24,334 nt of DNA from CAMEON01 sp045643785 (GTDB lineage: Bacteria > Bacillota > Clostridia > Oscillospirales > CAG-272). The stretch is taken from positions 1 through 24,334 of the forward strand of contig JAZRFR010000259.1 in assembly GCA_045643785.1 (NCBI GenBank), in the 5' to 3' direction. The position numbers and the translations under genes were made by a program. Of this stretch, positions 14,745 to 22,667 are shown in pieces. The stretch's first letter is position 1. The number at the start of each line of letters is the position of its first letter. Under the pieces are notes generated by a model. It saw only the letters and a list, made by a program, of their open reading frames with translations. It was not told the DNA's origin and did no database searches.

Positions 14745-14773
14745 TTGCGCTTCTGCCGATTTTGTGGTATAAT
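14745..14773 (+). promoter_or_regulatory. Promoter of the zinc-ribbon gene, set within an inverted repeat
   Basis: TTGCGC (14745-14750), 17-base spacer, TATAAT (14768-14773) with extended TGTGG. The -35 box sits in the loop of an 11-bp perfect inverted repeat AAAATCGGCAG (14729-14739) / CTGCCGATTTT (14753-14763). That repeat could be a protein operator, or a terminator for read-through from groEL. Confidence 0.75.
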
Positions 14774-14838
14774 GAGGAAAAGCATATCAAGAGAATATCG
14801 TTCTCTATGCTTCAACCCAATTTCAGGAGGTAATCAAA

Positions 14839-15036
14839 GTGAGAAAATGTATTCGTTGTGGGAGTGAAATGAAAGAAGGTTGCACAATTAAAATTGAGGG
14901 TGCAGGAAACGGAATCGTTATGTCCTCCGATGAAAACAAGCTTTTCGGTGGTAGAATCGGCAAACCCAAAGTAGCCATTTGTCCTGAATGTGGTGAAGTT
15001 TCAATTTATATCGAGGATGTTGAAAAATTAAAATAA
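14839..15036 (+). CDS. Small zinc-ribbon protein of unknown function
   Basis: A 65-residue protein starting at a GTG preceded by AGGAGG at 14825-14830. Two CxxC pairs, CIRC (4-7) and CPEC (48-51), are spaced as in a zinc ribbon, with KVAICPECGEVSIYIE as the second knuckle. Similar short proteins, often annotated only as nucleic-acid-binding or zinc-ribbon proteins, occur in many Firmicutes; the role is not known to me. Base and codon use are clearly AT-richer than the neighbouring groEL and gdhA genes (AAA, ATT, GAA and AAT codons dominate), hinting at later acquisition or weak expression. It has its own promoter and terminator, so it is a single-gene unit. Confidence 0.85.
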   Translation: MRKCIRCGSEMKEGCTIKIEGAGNGIVMSSDENKLFGGRIGKPKVAICPECGEVSIYIEDVEKLK

Positions 15037-15074
15037 TCCTCAATTTCCCAATTCGAATCATACACATCCAATTC

Positions 15075-15105
15075 AAAAAGAGAGGCCAAAACAACCTCTC
15101 TTTTT
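15075..15105 (+). terminator. Terminator of the zinc-ribbon gene
   Basis: Perfect 11-bp stem AAAAAGAGAGG / CCTCTCTTTTT with a 9-base loop, 38 bases after the stop. A and T runs on either side suggest it can also stop minus-strand transcription from gdhA. Confidence 0.9.
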
Positions 15106-15114
15106 CTATGCTAT

Positions 15115-15162
15115 AAAGGTTTTGGGAGGTCCAGGAACCTTTTTGCAAAAAGGTTCCTGGTC
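15115..15162. repeat. Single-hairpin repeat unit between convergent genes
   Basis: AAAGGTTTTGGGAGGTCC leader followed by the perfect hairpin CCAGGAACCTTTTT/AAAAAGGTTCCTGG at 15131-15160; the second, GC-rich hairpin of the family is missing. It lies 18 bases beyond the gdhA stop and may serve as its terminator on the minus strand. Confidence 0.7.
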
Positions 15163-15179
15163 GTTCCCCGTTCTCTCAA

Positions 15180-16523
15180 TCAGACCAATCCCTGAGCCAG
15201 CATAGCGTCGGCGACCTTTTCGAAGCCTGCGATGTTGGCACCGGCGACCAGGTCACCCTCCATGCCGTACTTCTTGGCGGCGGCGACGGAGTTTGCGAAG
15301 ATATCAGACATGATCTGGTGGAGCTTGGCATCCACTTCCTCGGCAGTCCAGGAGTAGCGCATGGAGTTCTGGCTCATCTCCAGACCCGAAACGGCAACGC
15401 CGCCTGCGTTAACAGCCTTGGAGGGAGCGATGACCAGACCGTTCTCCTTCAGGTACTCGAAGGCCTCGGCGGTGGTAGGCATGTTGGAAACCTCCACGTA
15501 GTACTTCACACCGTTGGCCACGATGTTCTTGGCATCCTCAATACCCACCTCGTTCTGGGTAGCGCAAGGCATGATCACGTCAACCTTCTGCTCCCAAGGA
15601 CGCTTGCCGGCGAAGAACTGCACACCAAACTTGTCGGCGTAGTCCTGTACCTTGTCGCGGCCCGAAGCACGCATCTCCAGCATGTAGGCGATCTTCTCTT
15701 CGGTGTTGATACCGTCGGGATCGTAGACGTAACCGTCGGGACCCGAAATGGTGACGACCTTACCGCCCAGCTCGGTGACCTTCTTAACGGTACCCCAAGC
15801 CACGTTACCGAAGCCGGAAACTGCGAAGGTCTTACCCTTGATATCCTCGCCCAGATACTTCAGCATCTCGACGGTGTAGTACACAGCGCCAAAGCCGGTA
15901 GCCTCGGGACGAATGAGGGAGCCGCCGTAGGCGCGACCCTTACCGGTCAGCACGCCCTCGTAGCGGTTGACCAGTCTCTTATACTGGCCGTACATGTAAC
16001 CAACCTCGCGGGCGCCAACGCCGATGTCACCGGCGGGAACGTCGGTGTCGGGGCCGATGTGGCGGAACAGCTCAGACATGAAGCTCTGGCAGAAGGCCAT
16101 GATCTCGCGATCGGACTTGCCGCGGGGGTCGAAGTCGGAGCCGCCCTTGCCGCCGCCCATGGGCAGGCCGGTGAGGGAGTTCTTAAAAGTCTGCTCAAAG
16201 CCCAGGAACTTGATGATGGACAGGTTTACGGAAGGATGGAAGCGCAGACCGCCCTTGTAGGGGCCGATGGCCCCGTTGAACTGGACGCGGTAACCCATGT
16301 TGACCTGTGCCTGACCGTTATCATCTACCCACGGAACGCGGAACATGATGACGCGCTCGGGCATGCACATACGCTCCAGCAGAGCCTCGCGGCGGTACTT
16401 GGCCTCGTTGGCGTCAACTACGGGGCGCAGGGAGTCAAGAACTTCCTTGACGGTCTGGTGGAACTCGGGCTGGCCGGGGTTCTGGGCAATGACTTTGTCA
16501 ATAATCTCGTCTACGTAGGACAT
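15180..16523 (-). CDS. gdhA: Glutamate dehydrogenase, hexameric assimilatory type
   Basis: Reductively aminates 2-oxoglutarate with ammonium to make glutamate (NADPH expected, since the protein resembles the small hexameric assimilatory enzymes). The 447-residue length equals that of the Escherichia coli enzyme. Landmarks: GPYKGGLRFHP with Lys90, GLPMGGGKGGSDFDP with the catalytic Lys126, DTDVPAGDIGVGAREV, and the Rossmann stretch TFAVSGFGNVAWG. The start at 16523 is chosen from AGGAGATATAACC just ahead and the MSYVDEIIDKV opening; a longer open frame upstream runs through the promoter. It is transcribed alone, divergently from the aro operon. Its product feeds amino-acid synthesis, including the arg pathway in this window. 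Cofactor preference is inference. Confidence 0.96.
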   Translation of the reverse strand: MSYVDEIIDKVIAQNPGQPEFHQTVKEVLDSLRPVVDANEAKYRREALLERMCMPERVIMFRVPWVDDNGQAQVNMGYRVQFNGAIGPYKGGLRFHPSVNLSIIKFLGFEQTFKNSLTGLPMGGGKGGSDFDPRGKSDREIMAFCQSFMSELFRHIGPDTDVPAGDIGVGAREVGYMYGQYKRLVNRYEGVLTGKGRAYGGSLIRPEATGFGAVYYTVEMLKYLGEDIKGKTFAVSGFGNVAWGTVKKVTELGGKVVTISGPDGYVYDPDGINTEEKIAYMLEMRASGRDKVQDYADKFGVQFFAGKRPWEQKVDVIMPCATQNEVGIEDAKNIVANGVKYYVEVSNMPTTAEAFEYLKENGLVIAPSKAVNAGGVAVSGLEMSQNSMRYSWTAEEVDAKLHQIMSDIFANSVAAAKKYGMEGDLVAGANIAGFEKVADAMLAQGLV

Positions 16524-16629
16524 GGTTATATCTCCTTTATGTATAAAAATCGAATACACCGTGGCGGTGTCCGTCGGGTGAAGACCGCTTTGGCGCAAAT
16601 TCGCAAAAGCATTTCATCCTATGCGTTAT

Positions 16630-16658
16630 ATTATACACCATTCCTCGCCGAAATGCAA
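16630..16658 (-). promoter_or_regulatory. Promoter of gdhA
   Basis: Minus strand: TTGCAT (16653-16658), 17-base spacer, TATAAT (16630-16635). The start codon is 107 bases downstream of the -10 box, leaving an untranslated leader of roughly 100 bases with no riboswitch pattern I recognise. Confidence 0.82.
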
Positions 16659-16695
16659 GTACTTTTTGGAAATTTGCAAGAAAAAATTCCAACAA

Positions 16696-16773
16696 TTTCA
16701 CTTTCGACGGAATTTCCGGGGGGATTTTCGGGTTTTGAAGGGGAGAAGTGAAAGTTGAGAAGCAAAATCCCCC
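16696..16773. other. Interleaved inverted repeats between the gdhA and aroB promoters
   Basis: TTTCACTT (16696-16703) pairs with AAGTGAAA (16746-16753), and GGGGGATTTT (16719-16728) pairs with AAAATCCCCC (16764-16773). The two pairings interleave rather than nest. The stretch lies upstream of both divergent promoters, so as mapped it is in neither transcript. It may be regulatory DNA or chance; the rest of 16660-16822 shows nothing else definite. Confidence 0.45.
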
Positions 16774-16822
16774 ACAAAACGTGAAAGGATGCGCCCACAC
16801 GGGTGTTTTTTTCTCAAGACTC

Positions 16823-16851
16823 TTGCAAAGGGGGAGATATTGTGGTATAAT
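16823..16851 (+). promoter_or_regulatory. Promoter of the aro operon
   Basis: TTGCAA (16823-16828), 17-base spacer, TATAAT (16846-16851) with extended TTGTGG. The aroB start codon is 37 bases after the -10 box. No attenuator or T-box is visible in so short a leader. Confidence 0.85.
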
Positions 16852-16888
16852 GTAGAATAGATAATTATCATCACAAGGCAGGTGCAAC

Positions 16889-17962
16889 ATGAGCCATCCT
16901 ATCACCGTCCCCGTATCCCTCTCCGCCCGCAAGTCTCACGGCTACGACGTCACGATCAGCCGCGGCCTGCGCCACCGCGCGGGTGATCTCATATCTGCCG
17001 TCATTCCCTCCTGCCGTGTTCTGCTTCTGACCGACGACACGGTAGAGGCTCTCTACGCCGCAGACGTGACTGCGTCCCTGACCGAGGCGGGTTATACCGT
17101 AATTCGCCACGTCATTCCCCACGGGGAGGCCTCCAAGTCGGCGGCAAACCTCATTGCGCTTTTGGAACAGATGGCCACCGAGCATCTGACCCGCTCGGAT
17201 CTTCTCGTCGCCCTGGGCGGCGGCGTGGTCGGAGATCTGGGGGGCTTCGCGGCGGCGGTGTACCAAAGAGGCATCCGTTTCGTACAGATGCCCACGACAC
17301 TTCTTTCTATGGTGGATGCCTCGGTGGGCGGCAAAACCGCCATTGATCTGGCCGCGGGTAAGAATCTCTGCGGCGCGTTCCATCAGCCGTCTCTGGTCAT
17401 CTGCGATACCGATTGCCTGAACACCCTCACCCCCGAAACCTTCGCCGACGGCATGGCCGAGGTCATCAAGTACGCCTTCATAAACGACAAAGCCCTGTTC
17501 GACCTTCTGCAGGGCGATCCCTTGGATATGAACGAGATCATTCGTCTCTGCGTGGAGGACAAGCGGGCGCTGGTGGAGGAGGACGAGACCGACAAGGGCG
17601 TGCGTCAGCTCCTCAATCTGGGGCACACCGTGGGTCACGCCATTGAGGCCTGCTCGGACTTTGCCAGTTCCCACGGAAGCGCAGTAGCCATGGGCATGGT
17701 CATCATCACCCGCGCTTCCGAGAAAATGGGGATCTGCGAGGCAGGCACCTTGGACGCCCTGACCGCTCTGCTGGAAAAATACCGTCTGCCCACCGAATGC
17801 CCCTTTACTCCCGAACAGCTCTACTACGCCGCCCTGTCCGACAAGAAGCGGTCGGGAGGATTTTTGACCCTGGTCGTTCCCTACGGCGTGGCGGACAGCC
17901 GCCTTGTTACCGTTCCCGTGGACGCGCTGGAGAGCTACATCCGCGCGGGGCTTTCGGAGTGA
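16889..17962 (+). CDS. aroB: 3-Dehydroquinate synthase
   Basis: Converts DAHP to 3-dehydroquinate, using NAD+ catalytically and a divalent metal; second step of the shikimate pathway, cytoplasmic. The 357-residue protein has the NAD-binding block ALGGGVVGDLGGFAAAVYQRG (about 108-128), MVDASVGGKTAID with Asp144 and Lys149, and the metal ligands Glu191 (GMAEVIKYAF), His246 or His250 (LGHTVGHAIEA) and His262 (SSHGSAVAMGM). It is the first gene of the aro operon. The ribosome site is modest (GGCAGG about 6 bases ahead of the ATG). aroA follows after 10 bases. Confidence 0.96.
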   Translation: MSHPITVPVSLSARKSHGYDVTISRGLRHRAGDLISAVIPSCRVLLLTDDTVEALYAADVTASLTEAGYTVIRHVIPHGEASKSAANLIALLEQMATEHLTRSDLLVALGGGVVGDLGGFAAAVYQRGIRFVQMPTTLLSMVDASVGGKTAIDLAAGKNLCGAFHQPSLVICDTDCLNTLTPETFADGMAEVIKYAFINDKALFDLLQGDPLDMNEIIRLCVEDKRALVEEDETDKGVRQLLNLGHTVGHAIEACSDFASSHGSAVAMGMVIITRASEKMGICEAGTLDALTALLEKYRLPTECPFTPEQLYYAALSDKKRSGGFLTLVVPYGVADSRLVTVPVDALESYIRAGLSE

Positions 17963-17972
17963 GGTCTGTCCT

Positions 17973-19286
17973 ATGGAAAAGATACTGAAATCCCCCCGCC
18001 TGAACGGCTGTGTGCGCGCCCCCTCCTCCAAGTCCGAGGCGCACCGCGCTTTGATCGTGGCGGCTCTGGCGGGTCTGTACGGCGCAGAGCCCATTGTTCG
18101 TCGGGTGCGGTGTACCGATCTGAATGAGGATATCGAGGCAACCGTCCGTTGTCTCCGCGCCCTGGGCGCGGAAATCGAGCGGGTTGGAGACGAGTTTCTC
18201 GTCGCCCCCATCACCACCCTGCCTGCTCAGGCCGCCCTGGATTGCGGAGAATCGGGCTCTACCTTGCGTTTCCTGCTCCCCGTGTGTTGTGCCCTGGGGG
18301 CAACGAAAGCCGCTCCTGCGGGCTTTATCGCCCGTCTGACGGGTCATGGCCGCCTCCCGAACCGTCCCCTCTCCCCTCTCTACGAGGAGCTGGCCTCCCA
18401 CGGCGCGATTCTGTCCCCCATGGGCTCCAACCCGCTGACCGTAACGGGCAAGTTAACGGCCGGAATTTACAAGATTGACGGCGGTGTGTCCTCCCAGTTC
18501 ATCAGCGGCCTGCTCTTGGCTCTGCCCCTTCTGGGCGGGGATAGTTCCCTTTCGGTGACGGGCAGGATTGAATCGGTGCCTTACATCGACATGACCGTGG
18601 ACGCCATCGCCCGGGTAACGGGTGCCTTGAGCGGAAATCTGCCCGACTTTACCGTGGCGGGACGGGACAGCCATCCCACCTTGCCTCATCCCACGGACTC
18701 GCTCTCTGTGGGCGGTGATTGGTCGGGGGCGGCCTTCTTTCTGACGGCGGGCGTGCTGGGTCGTAATGGCACGATGGTAACCGTGACGGGTTTGGATATG
18801 GAGTCCCGTCAAGGAGACAAAGCCATCGTGGACATTCTGCGGGGCATGGGCGGTGATATCCGCGAGAATCCCGACGGGAGCCTGACAGCCCTCCCCTCCT
18901 CTCTCCACGGTTGTGTCATAGACGCCGCGCAAGTGCCCGACTTGGTGCCTATTCTGGCCGTGGCCGCCTCGGTGGCCGAGGGAGAAACCCGCATCGTGGG
19001 CGCGGCGCGCCTGCGGCTCAAGGAGAGCGATCGACTGAAAACTGTCAGCGCTATGATCACCGCCCTGGGCGGAAACATTACCGAAACCGACGACGGGCTC
19101 ATCCTCCGCGGTGTCCCCCATCTCAAGGGCGGCATTGTGGATTCCGCCGGCGACCATCGCATCGCCATGAGCGGCGCGGTGGCGGCTACCCTGTGCGACG
19201 GGACTGTGACCGTGGTCGGCGCGGAATCGGTAGCGAAGTCTTATCCCGCGTTTTGGAATGAATTCGAGCGCTTATGTAAGGAGTAA
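17973..19286 (+). CDS. aroA: 3-Phosphoshikimate 1-carboxyvinyltransferase (EPSP synthase)
   Basis: Transfers the enolpyruvyl group of PEP to shikimate 3-phosphate, the step blocked by glyphosate in sensitive enzymes. The 437-residue protein has APSSKSEAHRAL (16-27, with Lys20 and Arg25 for substrate), CGESGSTLRFLLP (91-103), DWSGAAFF, LKESDRLKT and the closing block GDHRIAMSGAVA. The start at 17973 is chosen over an upstream ATG within aroB because MEKILKSPRLNG matches the family start; AGG of GTGAGGT lies about 9 bases ahead. The 91-103 loop differs from the textbook NAGTAMR of class I enzymes, so glyphosate class is uncertain. It sits 10 bases after aroB and 7 before aroC, so translation is tightly linked. 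Confidence 0.95.
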   Translation: MEKILKSPRLNGCVRAPSSKSEAHRALIVAALAGLYGAEPIVRRVRCTDLNEDIEATVRCLRALGAEIERVGDEFLVAPITTLPAQAALDCGESGSTLRFLLPVCCALGATKAAPAGFIARLTGHGRLPNRPLSPLYEELASHGAILSPMGSNPLTVTGKLTAGIYKIDGGVSSQFISGLLLALPLLGGDSSLSVTGRIESVPYIDMTVDAIARVTGALSGNLPDFTVAGRDSHPTLPHPTDSLSVGGDWSGAAFFLTAGVLGRNGTMVTVTGLDMESRQGDKAIVDILRGMGGDIRENPDGSLTALPSSLHGCVIDAAQVPDLVPILAVAASVAEGETRIVGAARLRLKESDRLKTVSAMITALGGNITETDDGLILRGVPHLKGGIVDSAGDHRIAMSGAVAATLCDGTVTVVGAESVAKSYPAFWNEFERLCKE

Positions 19287-19293
19287 GCACGAC

Positions 19294-20403
19294 ATGGCAA
19301 ACATCTACGGAAACAACATACAACTGGCCATTTTCGGCGGCTCTCACGACCCTGAGATCGGCATGACCCTCACAGGTTTTCCTGCGGGGGTGAGGCTCCC
19401 CGAGGCAGAGCTGCTGGCCTTTATGGCGCGGAGAGCCCCCGGGCAGGGGCCTTGGGCCACGGCACGGAAGGAGCCCGACATCCCCGTTTTCACGGCGGGT
19501 GTCATCGAGGAGACCGCCGAGGACGGCCAAAAGGTCTATGTCACCGACGGCAACCCCATGCGAGCGGTGATCGTCAACCAAAACCAGCGCTCGGGGGATT
19601 ATGCTTCCCTCTCCGACACCCCCCGCCCCTCCCACGCCGACTACCCCGCGCGGATGAAGTTCGGCGACACGGTGGATCTGCGGGGCGGCGGCAAGTACTC
19701 GGGGCGGTTAACCGCGCCTCTGTGCATCGCGGGGGCCTTCTGTTTGGCCTACCTGCGGGAGCACGGGATCGAGATCGGCGCCCACATTCAGCAGATTGGG
19801 GCGGTGAAGGATTTGCCCTTTGCCCGCCTGTGCGTGGACAAAGAGACGCTACACACCCCTGCGGCACGCCCGTTTCCCGTTCTTGACCCCGAGGCAGGAG
19901 AAGCCATGCGCGGCGAGATCGAGTGCGCTCGCATGACGGGGGACTCGGTGGGCGGCTCTGTGGAGTGCGCCGTGACGGGACTCCCCGCGGGGCTGGGTGA
20001 CCACCCCTTCGAGGGCATGGAGGGACGGATCTCCTCGATCCTGTTCTCCATCCCTGCTGTCAAGGCTGTGGCCTTCGGGGACGGATTCGATTTCGTCACG
20101 GGTTACGGCTCCACCCACAACGACGCCTACTGTGTGGACGCTGACGGCGCCATCCGCACCAAGACCAACCATTGCGGCGGCATCGTGGGGGGGATGTCCA
20201 CGGGTATGCCCGTGATCTTCTCCTGCGCCTTTAAGCCCACGCCGTCTATCGGGATGGAACAGGACACGGTGTCCCTGTCCCGCCGCGAGAATACAACGCT
20301 GACCGTAAAGGGTCGCCACGACCCCTGCATCGTCCCCCGCGCCGTCCCCGTGGTGGAGGCCGCGGCGGCGGTGGCGGTGGTGGATATGATGCTGGATAAC
20401 TGA
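19294..20403 (+). CDS. aroC: Chorismate synthase
   Basis: FMN-dependent enzyme that makes chorismate from EPSP, the last shared step to the aromatic amino acids. The 369-residue length is normal. Both catalytic histidines are present: His18 in LAIFGGSHDPEIG and the one in TPRPSHADYP. Also present are GGGKYSGRLTAPLCIAGAFC, TNHCGGIVGGMSTGMPV and RHDPCIVPRAVPVVEA. The N-terminal motif reads GGSHD where most family members read GESHG, a noticeable change next to a catalytic residue. The ATG at 19294 follows AAGGAG (19278-19283); an earlier in-frame ATG lies inside aroA and is rejected. It needs reduced FMN from another flavin reductase, not seen here. Confidence 0.94.
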   Translation: MANIYGNNIQLAIFGGSHDPEIGMTLTGFPAGVRLPEAELLAFMARRAPGQGPWATARKEPDIPVFTAGVIEETAEDGQKVYVTDGNPMRAVIVNQNQRSGDYASLSDTPRPSHADYPARMKFGDTVDLRGGGKYSGRLTAPLCIAGAFCLAYLREHGIEIGAHIQQIGAVKDLPFARLCVDKETLHTPAARPFPVLDPEAGEAMRGEIECARMTGDSVGGSVECAVTGLPAGLGDHPFEGMEGRISSILFSIPAVKAVAFGDGFDFVTGYGSTHNDAYCVDADGAIRTKTNHCGGIVGGMSTGMPVIFSCAFKPTPSIGMEQDTVSLSRRENTTLTVKGRHDPCIVPRAVPVVEAAAAVAVVDMMLDN

Positions 20404-20417
20404 CGAAAGGAGCCATC

Positions 20418-21356
20418 ATGAAATACCTGTTTTCCGATTACTATTTCCTCTGCGGCGCCGCCGACAAGGAGACCCGCACGGTGGGGGATGCCTATCGCAA
20501 AATGTGCGGCTACCTCGACGGATCCTCCACCTGCGATTGTCTGCTCCATGCCCTGCGGGGACTGGTTGCGGGCGGCTATATCACCGTAGCGCCTGAGGAT
20601 CACCACGGGAACCAAGTCGTAAGCCTCAACTCTCCGATTGCCGTCACCAAGGCAGGCAAGGAGGCCGTAGCCATTTCGGGTCTGCAAAAGCTGTTTGGCG
20701 AGCGCAAGGCTTTCGTGAAGAATCAGCTTCGTTTCTGCGCCCAGGAGCGCCCCGACGATCCCGTTGGGAAAGATTGGTGGGTGGACAGCGACTGCCTGAC
20801 CCAGATAAATTACGACGGCGTACGAAACTGCGAGTGGGCAATGCCTTTGTTTGAAGTAGGAGACGTGGGGGACGGATGCCTGTCCCTGACTCTGTACCGT
20901 AGCTCCTACGGCTACGGCGAAGATGACACCGATCCCGATGCCCCCGAGCAGGCCGACCGCGTGACGGTCACGGGAGATGCGGAGCGCATCATGCAGGGAA
21001 TCTCGGATCTCCTAACGGTAGCCCACGTTCTCTTGACCGAGCCTCCCCGCACCCGCAAGGTAGCGATCCATGGGGCAGACAAATCCCTGGTGGTCACCCT
21101 GGCACAGGCGGCGGGAGAGCAAGGCTCTTGCCTGCGCATGACGGTGGCGCAGATCCGCTTCAACCGTCAGCGCTTCTACGGCAAACGGGACGGCGACCTG
21201 GATTACGCCCAGTGCGGTGATGCTCTTATCACCGCTGAATTCGTGAACGCGCATGGGTTCACTGCTCGTCTGCTTCCCTGCACGGTGGCTCTACCGAATC
21301 GGTTGAGCCAGGCGAATCTGGAAAACATCGACGCCCTCTGCAAACTGCTACTGTAA
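20418..21356 (+). CDS. Unrecognised 312-residue protein inside the aro operon
   Basis: I do not recognise this protein. AAAGGAG at 20406-20412 precedes the ATG, 14 bases after aroC, and the aroE/aroK start follows its stop by 9 bases, so it is firmly part of the operon. The N-terminal 85 residues look like a small winged-helix or similar helical fold: DCLLHALRGLVAGGYITV followed by a strand and SPIAVTKAGKEAVA. The middle contains two Trp-rich patches (KDWWVDSDC, NCEWAMPLFEV), an acidic loop (GYGEDDTDPDAPEQAD, about 165-180) and an RVTVTGDAERIMQGISDLLT segment. There is no signal peptide or membrane segment, so it is cytoplasmic. It could be a regulator of the operon or an accessory factor; no catalytic motif is seen, and any role is speculative. 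Confidence 0.75.
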   Translation: MKYLFSDYYFLCGAADKETRTVGDAYRKMCGYLDGSSTCDCLLHALRGLVAGGYITVAPEDHHGNQVVSLNSPIAVTKAGKEAVAISGLQKLFGERKAFVKNQLRFCAQERPDDPVGKDWWVDSDCLTQINYDGVRNCEWAMPLFEVGDVGDGCLSLTLYRSSYGYGEDDTDPDAPEQADRVTVTGDAERIMQGISDLLTVAHVLLTEPPRTRKVAIHGADKSLVVTLAQAAGEQGSCLRMTVAQIRFNRQRFYGKRDGDLDYAQCGDALITAEFVNAHGFTARLLPCTVALPNRLSQANLENIDALCKLLL

Positions 21357-21365
21357 GGATACGCT

Positions 21366-22649
21366 ATGAATTCCAGTGAAAAAAAGCCCTTTCGGGCGGG
21401 TCTTTTAGGCGAACATCTCTCCCACAGCTTCTCCCCGCAGATCCACGCCGTTCTTTCGGAGGGGCGCTATACCTATTCCCTCTTTGAGCGCGCCCCCGAG
21501 GAAGTGGAAGGCTTCATCAAGGGGAATGAGTGGAACGCCTTGAACGTCACCATTCCCTACAAGCAGACCGTGATGCCCTATCTGGACGTCCTATCCGATG
21601 AGGCGCGCCGCATCGGCGCTGTGAATACCGTCACCCGCCTCCCCGATGGGCGGCTTAAAGGAGACAACACCGATTATTTCGGACTTTCCTATGCCCTATC
21701 GACTTTCGGGCGGAATTTCAAGGGTCAAAAAGCTCTTGTCCTCGGCAACGGCGGCGCGGCAGCCACGGCGGTGGCGGCGCTGCGTGATCTGGGTGCAACT
21801 GTCATTCTGTTGGCACGGAACGGTAAGTCCGTGGGCGGTGTGACCCCGGAGGCCTATGAGGACGTATATGAGCGCCATTCCGACGCGGCGACGGTGGTCA
21901 ACTGCACCCCCGTGGGAATGTACCCCAAGCTGGTGGGACAGGCTCCCATTGACCTGAAAAAGCTCCCCAAGGTGGAGGCGGTCTTCGACATGGTCTACAA
22001 CCCCGCCCGCACGGCGCTTTTGCAGGAGGCCATGGAGTTGGGTATTCCGTGTGCCAACGGGCTGGTCATGCTGGTCGCCCAGGCCAAGCGAGCCGGCGAG
22101 CTGTTTTTGGGGAAGACATCATCGGATGACGTTATATCTCCCATTGTGGACTCCATCACAAGGGACACGCAGAACATCATCCTCGTGGGCATGCCCGGGA
22201 GCGGAAAATCCACCGTCGGTCGGCGATTAGCGGAAGCGTTGAACCGTCCCTTCGTGGATACCGATGCCATGATCGTGGAGGCCGACGGACGATCTGTTCC
22301 CGAGATCTTTTCCACCGACGGCGAGAAGGTATTCCGCGCCAAGGAGACCGAGGCGGTCAAGGCGGCGGCGATGATGAGCGGAGCCGTCATCGCCACGGGA
22401 GGCGGTGTGGTCACCTTTGAGCGCAACTATGCCCCCCTGTCCCAGAACGGGCGCATTATATTCATCAAACGAGATCTCGACAAGCTCCCCACGGCGGGCA
22501 GACCCATTTCCCAAGCCCATTCCATGGAGGAGCTCTACGCCAAGCGTCTGCCCCTGTACAGGGCCTTTGCCGACGCGGAGGTGGACAACAACGGCTCCCC
22601 CGAAGCCACCGTGGAGGCCATACGGAAAGCCCTTGGCTACAAAAACTGA
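21366..22649 (+). CDS. aroE/aroK: Fused shikimate dehydrogenase - shikimate kinase
   Basis: One 427-residue polypeptide joining two successive pathway enzymes. Residues 1 to about 250 are shikimate dehydrogenase: SHSFSP (19-24) for substrate, catalytic Lys66 in NVTIPYK, Asp103 in GDNTDYFG, the dinucleotide loop GNGGAAAT (127-134) and NCTPVGMYP. After a short linker (about 251-268), residues 269-427 are shikimate kinase: Walker A GMPGSGKS (275-282), DTD at 298-300, Arg324 in FRAKE, GGG at 345-347 and the lid arginine Arg379 in TAGRP. Both halves keep their key residues, so both activities are expected: 3-dehydroshikimate to shikimate (NADPH), then phosphorylation (ATP). AAGGA precedes the start by 6 bases. 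There is no frameshift or stop at the junction. Confidence 0.95.
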   Translation: MNSSEKKPFRAGLLGEHLSHSFSPQIHAVLSEGRYTYSLFERAPEEVEGFIKGNEWNALNVTIPYKQTVMPYLDVLSDEARRIGAVNTVTRLPDGRLKGDNTDYFGLSYALSTFGRNFKGQKALVLGNGGAAATAVAALRDLGATVILLARNGKSVGGVTPEAYEDVYERHSDAATVVNCTPVGMYPKLVGQAPIDLKKLPKVEAVFDMVYNPARTALLQEAMELGIPCANGLVMLVAQAKRAGELFLGKTSSDDVISPIVDSITRDTQNIILVGMPGSGKSTVGRRLAEALNRPFVDTDAMIVEADGRSVPEIFSTDGEKVFRAKETEAVKAAAMMSGAVIATGGGVVTFERNYAPLSQNGRIIFIKRDLDKLPTAGRPISQAHSMEELYAKRLPLYRAFADAEVDNNGSPEATVEAIRKALGYKN

Positions 22650-22667
22650 CGGAGGTACACTGTTATC

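Noticed and set aside
16524..16629. Riboswitch in the gdhA leader
   Set aside because: The leader is about 100 bases and AT-rich; I could not find the tandem stems or conserved core of the glutamine, glycine or other known riboswitches.
15318..16751. A 477-codon plus-strand open frame opposite gdhA
   Set aside because: gdhA on the other strand matches the family over its full length. The opposite frame has no ribosome site and is a codon-bias shadow.
16871..18217. A 448-codon minus-strand open frame opposite aroB and the start of aroA
   Set aside because: It crosses two genes with conserved catalytic residues and the gap between them; no family features are visible.
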